The translations under genes were made by a program, and so were the position numbers. From Tetradesmus obliquus (lineage: Eukaryota > Chlorophyta > Chlorophyceae > Sphaeropleales > Scenedesmaceae): a stretch of DNA of 64,000 bases. The stretch covers positions 1,789,501-1,853,500 of the forward strand of contig CP126194.1 in the NCBI GenBank assembly GCA_030272155.1. The letters run 5' to 3'. The notes under the pieces are model-generated. The model searched no databases. It worked only from the letters and a program-made list of their open reading frames with translations, and was not told where the DNA came from. Below, piece after piece: positions 58,755-64,000 of this stretch (position 1 is the stretch's first letter; each line of letters opens with the position of its first letter).

Positions 58755-60602
58755 ATGGAGTCATTCGCCCGACACTTCCGCCAGGAATCAATAGCGGACG
58801 TAGGTCTGGTTATCAGGGCCTCAGGTACATCTGAGGATGCTGCACCAGAACCTAAACGCGCCAGGGGCTCTGCATCAGCAGCTGCAGCTGACACAGCAGC
58901 AGGGGACCAGCTGCAGCTGGCTGTTCTCCCTGCTCACAAGATCATCCTGTTCAACAGCGAGTACTTTGAAGCCCAGGTGGGTGCCAGGACCCTGTTCAGT
59001 ACGCGATGGCTTGCGTTCTTGTCAGTCTGGCCCTGCAAAGCGCTTCTTATGTGGCAGACCCATGAGTGTCACAACGTACTGCTGCTGCTGTGCTTGTGGA
59101 TGGCAGCACTTGTATCGCATCGCTGCACAATGTGTTCAGCACAGCAGGACGCGATTGCAAACTGCACATGCATACCGTGTCTAGCTCAACACTTCGCTGC
59201 AGCTGTCATTGGTGCTGACACAACCAATGACGTGTCTGCTGCTGCACAGGCACGGCACTGGCAGCAGAGCTCAGATGCACCCTCAGCCACCACCAAGAAA
59301 AGAAGGGGCAGGGCCGACGACAGCATGCCTGGCGGCCGTCCTGTCATGCACCTGACCATTGACAGTGCAGAGCAGCTGCCAGCAGCAGAGGCAGTCATTG
59401 CAGTTATGTACGGTGTGCCGGACGCAGTCAGCAGCTTAGAGCAGCAGCAGCTAGTGCACGCAGTGGTGATTGCAGACATGGTGGGAGTGAATGCAGCAGC
59501 CCAGGAAGCAGTGCAGGCCCTAAGAACTGCAGCGCGCTCGCAAGGTGGCCTGTCCGCAGCAGCCACGGAGGCGTTGGCAACCCTTCCTGCATGGCCCGCC
59601 TGCCTCCTGCAGCTGCTGCCTACCATCATGGAGCATGCTCCCTGCTGCAAACTAAGCAGTGCTGATCTGGCACCCATAAAGGCAGCAGACAGCGGCAGCA
59701 GAATACAGCAGCTGCTGCTTGCAGTGTTTGGTGACCTGGAAGCAGTGTGGGCTGACGCGCAGCTGAGGCAAATGCTGCTGGGCTTGCCGCTGCCAGCAAT
59801 GCAGCTGCTGCTGAGCTCAGGCGAGCTGTGTGTTGCATCAGAGGACACCGTACTGTTTGCAGCACAGCAGTATGTAGCGGCGCGGCACGACGTGCAGCAG
59901 CTGCAGGCGATTACAGCGGCGCTGGCGCCCCTCGTGCGTGGCCCGCAGCTGTCAATGTTCGCTATGTCTAGCATCGTGCTGCTCGGAGATCTCAGCAAGC
60001 ACTTGCTGGCAGCTTACAGCTCGCCGCTGCGAGCGCTGGCCTCTCTGCGGCGTGTTGTTGAGGCAGATACAGAGGGGTACTATGATTATTTAGGGTTGAT
60101 ACCCTCTGCTCCTGCCAGCTGGCGGCTGGGCTCCCGCCAAATCAGGCCAGCAGCTGGTGGTGTGCGGCTGGAGTGGCGGCTGCCAGTGGAGCAGCTGCGG
60201 CAGGCCTGCAGGGACAGCTTCGCACAGAAGAAGCCAAAACTCGTCATCTGCGACGTTGGCAGCAACCTTCCTGTCTATGGCTTGCAGTGGACGATGGCTG
60301 CGTCATGCATTCTGACTGCCTGCGGCGCCGTAGTAGTGAACCTGATGGCGGCTGCTTTGGGTGTGCCGCCAGGCATGTTTGCCAAATACAGCCACACCAT
60401 GACGTGCGGTGAGCTGATGGTTTGTGATAAGAGCCAGGAGCTCATGGGTCCAGATCATCATACTGTCTGCGGCAATCTCAGCAACACTGCAGGGCTGCAG
60501 CCCCTGACGGGTGATGGCTGGGATGAGGCAGCTTGGGCTGCTGCTGGCCTGCCCACAAGTGGTGAGCTGCGGCTGCGGCTGCAGGTGCACAGCGTGGAGT
60601 GA
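58755..60602 (+). CDS. BTB/POZ-BACK domain protein
   Basis: BTB-BACK proteins usually serve as substrate adaptors for cullin-3 ubiquitin ligases; the target is unknown. The first ATG (58755) gives 'MESFARHFRQESIADVGLVI', the start of a BTB fold, then an Ala/Lys-rich insert and 'LPAHKIILFNSEYFEAQ'. A phase-0 intron (58977-59249; donor caggtggg, acceptor gcacag) is inferred, because the in-frame sequence there is unlike BTB and the halves join as 'EYFEAQ' + 'ARHWQQSS'. The rest of BTB ('MHLTIDSAEQLPAAEAVIAV') is followed by a BACK-like helical region ('SEDTVLFAAQQYVAARHD') and a C-terminal domain with 'VRLEWRLPVEQL' and 'KPKLVICDVGSNLPVYGLQW' that recurs in algal BTB proteins. The spliced product is 524 aa. 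The intron is 273 nt with no stop, so retention would add 91 aa. Confidence 0.87.
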   Translation: MESFARHFRQESIADVGLVIRASGTSEDAAPEPKRARGSASAAAADTAAGDQLQLAVLPAHKIILFNSEYFEAQVGARTLFSTRWLAFLSVWPCKALLMWQTHECHNVLLLLCLWMAALVSHRCTMCSAQQDAIANCTCIPCLAQHFAAAVIGADTTNDVSAAAQARHWQQSSDAPSATTKKRRGRADDSMPGGRPVMHLTIDSAEQLPAAEAVIAVMYGVPDAVSSLEQQQLVHAVVIADMVGVNAAAQEAVQALRTAARSQGGLSAAATEALATLPAWPACLLQLLPTIMEHAPCCKLSSADLAPIKAADSGSRIQQLLLAVFGDLEAVWADAQLRQMLLGLPLPAMQLLLSSGELCVASEDTVLFAAQQYVAARHDVQQLQAITAALAPLVRGPQLSMFAMSSIVLLGDLSKHLLAAYSSPLRALASLRRVVEADTEGYYDYLGLIPSAPASWRLGSRQIRPAAGGVRLEWRLPVEQLRQACRDSFAQKKPKLVICDVGSNLPVYGLQWTMAASCILTACGAVVVNLMAAALGVPPGMFAKYSHTMTCGELMVCDKSQELMGPDHHTVCGNLSNTAGLQPLTGDGWDEAAWAAAGLPTSGELRLRLQVHSVE

Positions 60603-61424
60603 TGGGTGGCAATGAGCAGATTGCAGGATCGGTGCTGAGGCTGGCTGCCGTGGCTGCAATCGGCATGGCTGCTGTGTGGCTACAGCTGTACAATATTCGT
60701 CCGCATGAATTGGTTTACTGGTTACTGGGTGTGACACGCATTTTGCGTCGGGATATTGTGGCATTGTCTACACCCCTGTGAGTATGAATTCACAACAGAG
60801 GGCTGTTGCTGTAAAGTTGCTGTAGCTGCATGAGACAGATATGACAGCAGCTCCAATGTTTCCTTGATCATTTGAGCATGCGAACACATGTGCAATGTAG
60901 TGTTGCGGTTTGTGCCGCTCCATCATTCGTTTTGTTGTTAGGGCTGGCATGCACACGACTACTACGCTTTGTAAGCAGCTGCGCAACACAGCATTGTGTG
61001 TTTGTCTGCAGCACGCCAAGTACACCCTTCATGCTTTGGACTCGAGCAGTACAGGGCCATTGCAACAGTTGTTGACAGAGACTTTGCATATGCATGTAAG
61101 TTGTCACAATCAGGCACCACACCATCAAAGTCAGGTTGAATGTATGTTGTTGTCATTGTATCGTGACTGGGCTAGTAGCCTGCTGCTCACCGAGCTGATC
61201 TGACAGTGCCGCAGCACTATCATTCAAACAGCGCTTGTCTGTGTAGAGTTGCGCATCGGGCACCTTTCCACTGTTCGTGTCACATAACAACTTGTATGCT
61301 GTGACAGCCCAGTGGGCATCACCGTCGCGGACCATCATATGCTTAATTGGTACATGCGCTTGAACCATACATAACACTGTGCACCATCATGCAAGTAACA
61401 CCTCTCTTTTGTAACACCTTCGCA
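60603..61424. other. 3' flanks of the convergent BTB and MFS genes
   Basis: About 820 bp between two stops. No gene is recognisable. A candidate TGTAA signal for the BTB gene is listed separately. Confidence 0.5.
60810..60814 (+). terminator. candidate poly(A) signal TGTAA of the BTB gene
   Basis: TGTAA on the sense strand 208 nt after the stop codon. A second TGTAA lies at about 61095. Confidence 0.35.
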
Positions 61425-63318
61425 TTACACGACCAACCTGTCATCTGCTGCAACCACGCAGCCCTGCAAATGGCGCTGCAAGTCAGGCCCGCTGTCTTTT
61501 GATGCCAGCTCAGCATACTTCTGCTGCCGCCACTGCACACACATACGCCTCAGCTTGCTGATTACTGCACGCCAGGACAAATCCTTTTGCTGCTGCTGCT
61601 GCTGCTGCTGCCGGCTAGCCTGTCCTTGGCAGCTGCTGCTGCAGCTGCTGCCATCCCCACCACTGCCGTGTTGCCCATCCCCAGTCATGCGCGCAGTAGC
61701 CTGCTCTGCCGCCACACACAGCAGCCAGCCTGCCAGCACAATACCAGCGCACAGCGCAAACATGGCCTGCCCGCCATGCTGCTGCTTCAGCAGGCCGCCA
61801 ATGAGCGCCCCCAGGCCCTGCCCCACACCAAAGTAGAGGCCCTGGAAGATGCCCTGCAGGGCGCGGCAGCAGCAGCAGCAGCGGTGCAGCAGCGGCAGCG
61901 GCAGGACAACGAGTTTGGTATGAGAGGCATGCCTGCAGGGAACAGAGTGACTGCCAACCCACTGATGCATGCACGTGGACGACGGCAGCCTGCTTACATC
62001 TCCACAGCAGTGAGATATCTGTATATCTATCGCACCTGCATGGTGGCTTCCAGCCCTGGGGGTGCCACGCGCTTGCTGGTGATGGTGCCGGCACTCCAGC
62101 CGCAGCCAAACGTGACACCTGCGCGGTTAAAGGCAGCGCCACATGCACTCACAATGATCTATGTCAATATTGATCACTCTGCAATCACTCTGCACATACA
62201 GAGCCGCGCTGCGCTGAGGTTTGCTGCTGCACACAGGTGGCTTGAGATGCGACCCCAGCTGCTGCCTCCGAACAGTGTTGGTAGCCCAGTGAACTGCCCT
62301 ACAATGTGATGCCAAGCGCTTCACACTCTGCTGCAGCTGGCTGTCCCAAACTATTTAGGAGGATGCAGCATCAGCCGTCAAGCAACGCTCACCATGCAGC
62401 AGCTCCACTGGAAGCACAGCCCACGCACTGCCGGTGTAAGGCAGCTGCACAACAAGCAAGAAAACCCAGCCGCGGCAGTTCAGCATCAGAAGGGTGTCGT
62501 CAAACCGCAGCCCGTGCACAGATGTCCCCGCGCAGCAGGTTGTGCAGCAGGCTACATCACAAGCACCAGTTGCATCATCCTACATGCACTCATCCTGTGT
62601 CTCAAAAATTCACAAATTGCCTCACCACAGTGTGTACAATGCCATGCGCAGCATGTAGCTCCACAGCACGACATGCAGCAGGCTGCATAAAACGCAATGT
62701 CCCACACTGTGATCACGCTGTGTCCAGATTTCGTATTTTTTTCTCACCAGCGCTTACAGTGCCATGCGCAGCATGTAGCTCCACAGCACGATGTGCAGCA
62801 TGGTGTGCACCGACACCAGCCGCAGCAGCTGCGGCTGGAAGTGGAAGACAGGCACCTCCGCCAGGCAGGTGACAGTGAGTGTGAGGCCCATCAGGGTGGG
62901 GCTGCCGCCTAGGTCTTGCAGGAACAAGAACAGAAACTCGCCAATGACACCTGCAGTAGTGTAAGGCAAGGTGCCGTAGCAGCAACGGCATAGGCAAAGT
63001 GGGAAACAAGAGCAAGCAACAGAGTTGGTGCAGCGCACGTGAGGCAAGAGGATGCAGTACGTTGAAAACTGGTCAGCATTCGCGCAGATGTGCACGTGCT
63101 GTGACAATTGAAGCGCACTTGCATGAATGATGCAACAGCACCAGCGCATCAGACACTGCATGCCTCAGTAATGCACAGCAAGCCCCCAACCTATGCCAAC
63201 GCCCATCACTACACACCCACCTATGCCGAAGCCCATCACTACAGCCTGCCACATGAAGATGAGCACAGCAGGGCGGCTCAGCAGCTGCCGCAGCCCCTGC
63301 CAGAAGTCATGCGGAGCC

Positions 63319-63363
<45 letters not shown>

Positions 63364-64000
63364 AGTTCCACATCTCCAGCAGCAGCTGGCTGCTTGCTTG
63401 CACTGCTGCTCGTGCTAAATACTTCGAACGCATGCCCCAAACTGTCGCGCTGTTGCCTATGCTGCTGCTGCTCCTTTTGGGGAGCCTGATTGCAGGCAGC
63501 TGACGAGCTGCTGCTGCTGCTGCTGCTGCTGTGTAGCAGCAGCACACAGGCATCAGCATCATCCGCGCTGTGTACTGCAGCACTGCACTGTAGCTGCTGT
63601 CCCTGCTGCTCTATGTTGGGGTCAACCCGCAATCTGTGCGAGTGCAGTTGCTGCTGTGCTTGCTGCTGCTGCTGCTGCTGCTGCTGGTGCGCTGAACATG
63701 AGGCTAGCCCTTGCCCCTGCACAGACTGCTGCTGCTGGTCCTTCACATAATCCTGCGCAACACTGTCACTGCTTCTATGCAGCAGCAGGCGCTGCTGCTC
63801 TGATCCGTGGACACCAAACTGATCCATACCTTGAGGACTGACGTCTTGCTGTTGCTGCTGCTGCTGCTGCTGCTGCTCCTCCTGTGTATCTGTCCCCTTC
63901 ATGCATTTCCTATCAAGGCTGCCTGTGCTACCTACATCTCCTGCTGGTGCCCCTGCCGCTGCTGCTTTGCGCAGCTCTGCTAATTCAGAATCATGCTTGT
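61425..64000 (-). CDS. MFSD6-like major facilitator transporter with polyglutamine loop (5' end outside window)
   Basis: Exons 63221->64000, 62748-62950, 62393-62444, 62036-62118 and 61425-61853 keep phase through to a TAA stop. The visible part begins in a long hydrophilic loop with several Gln runs and a Ser run, then membrane segments 'LIFMWQAVVMGFGIG' and 'VIGEFLFLFLQDLGGSPTLM', followed by 'GLTLTVTCLAEVPVF'. Joined later exons give 'WAVLPVELLHGVTFGCGW', 'VAPPGLEATMQGIFQGLY' and 'GVGQGLGALIGGLL', which are characteristic of the MFSD6/MFS_1-like group; the substrate is unknown. The C-terminal tail is again Gln-rich. An in-frame TAA at 62754-62756 sits where Tyr is expected ('LRMAL*AL' before 'LPYTGSAW'). 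It is either a nonsense change, an error, or a sign that the donor gtaagc there is used. The N-terminal half lies beyond 64000. Confidence 0.82.
63318..63362. repeat. coding CAG tract (polyglutamine) in the MFS transporter
   Basis: Fifteen near-perfect triplets encode about 15 Gln in the cytoplasmic loop on the minus strand. Similar coding runs occur near 63657-63684 and 63856-63876. Confidence 0.9.

Noticed and set aside
1-64000. CRISPR arrays, bacterial operons, rRNA and tRNA genes
   Set aside because: No regularly spaced repeats, Shine-Dalgarno-led gene runs or recognisable RNA gene signatures were seen by eye. A tRNAscan-SE run would be needed to exclude tRNAs fully.

Overview
The window is nuclear DNA from a green alga, most likely a chlorophycean of the Sphaeropleales (Scenedesmaceae-like); the lineage is inferred. 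The genes are split by many short GT-AG introns, usually with TGCAG acceptors. Candidate poly(A) signals are the algal TGTAA type. CTG/CAG triplet runs are everywhere, and axonemal genes are present. Nothing prokaryotic, CRISPR-like or organellar was seen. Gene models were built by joining exons by hand. Five of them close with every splice phase consistent and no internal stop (RPF2, RBM25, an ABCG transporter, CFAP251 and the second protease-LRR gene); the p38/ZMYND12-like and BTB models also close.

Layout: 1-3397 (-) holds the 5' part of a large secreted, probably beta-helical surface protein. 4570-7765 (-) is RPF2, a Brix-domain factor for 60S subunit assembly. 9579-16088 (-) is the RBM25 splicing factor (RRM, RE/RD-rich middle, PWI). 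16598-21791 (+) is an ABCG half-transporter. 49568-55063 (-) is CFAP251, and 55472-57995 (+) is a ZMYND12/p38-like axonemal protein. These two ciliary genes sit head to head over about 400 bp. 58755-60602 (+) is a BTB-BACK protein, and 61425->64000 (-) is an MFSD6-like MFS transporter with a polyglutamine loop.

The centre, 23.8-48.7 kb, is the most unusual part. Two paralogous genes lie in opposite, convergent orientation (23824-33416 + and 39418-48674 -). Each encodes a signal peptide, a papain-like (C1A) cysteine protease domain with the full Gln/Cys/His/Asn active site, a Cys-rich linker with a LysM-like stretch, and plant-type leucine-rich repeats. Between them lies a pepsin-like (A1) aspartic protease gene (34530-37883, -). 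The minus copy is intact at 1591 codons. The plus copy has a net 11-nt deletion that frameshifts it after the protease domain. The two share a 364-bp stretch with only two mismatches inside otherwise diverged exons, which is the mark of recent gene conversion between inverted copies.

A second theme runs through the window. Short, diverged direct copies of exon ends, often including the splice site, sit in the intron next to the real junction (RPF2, RBM25, ABCG, MFS twice, and the exon end of the plus protease-LRR gene). Two further genes (aspartic protease, MFS) are perfectly in frame except for one stop codon each.
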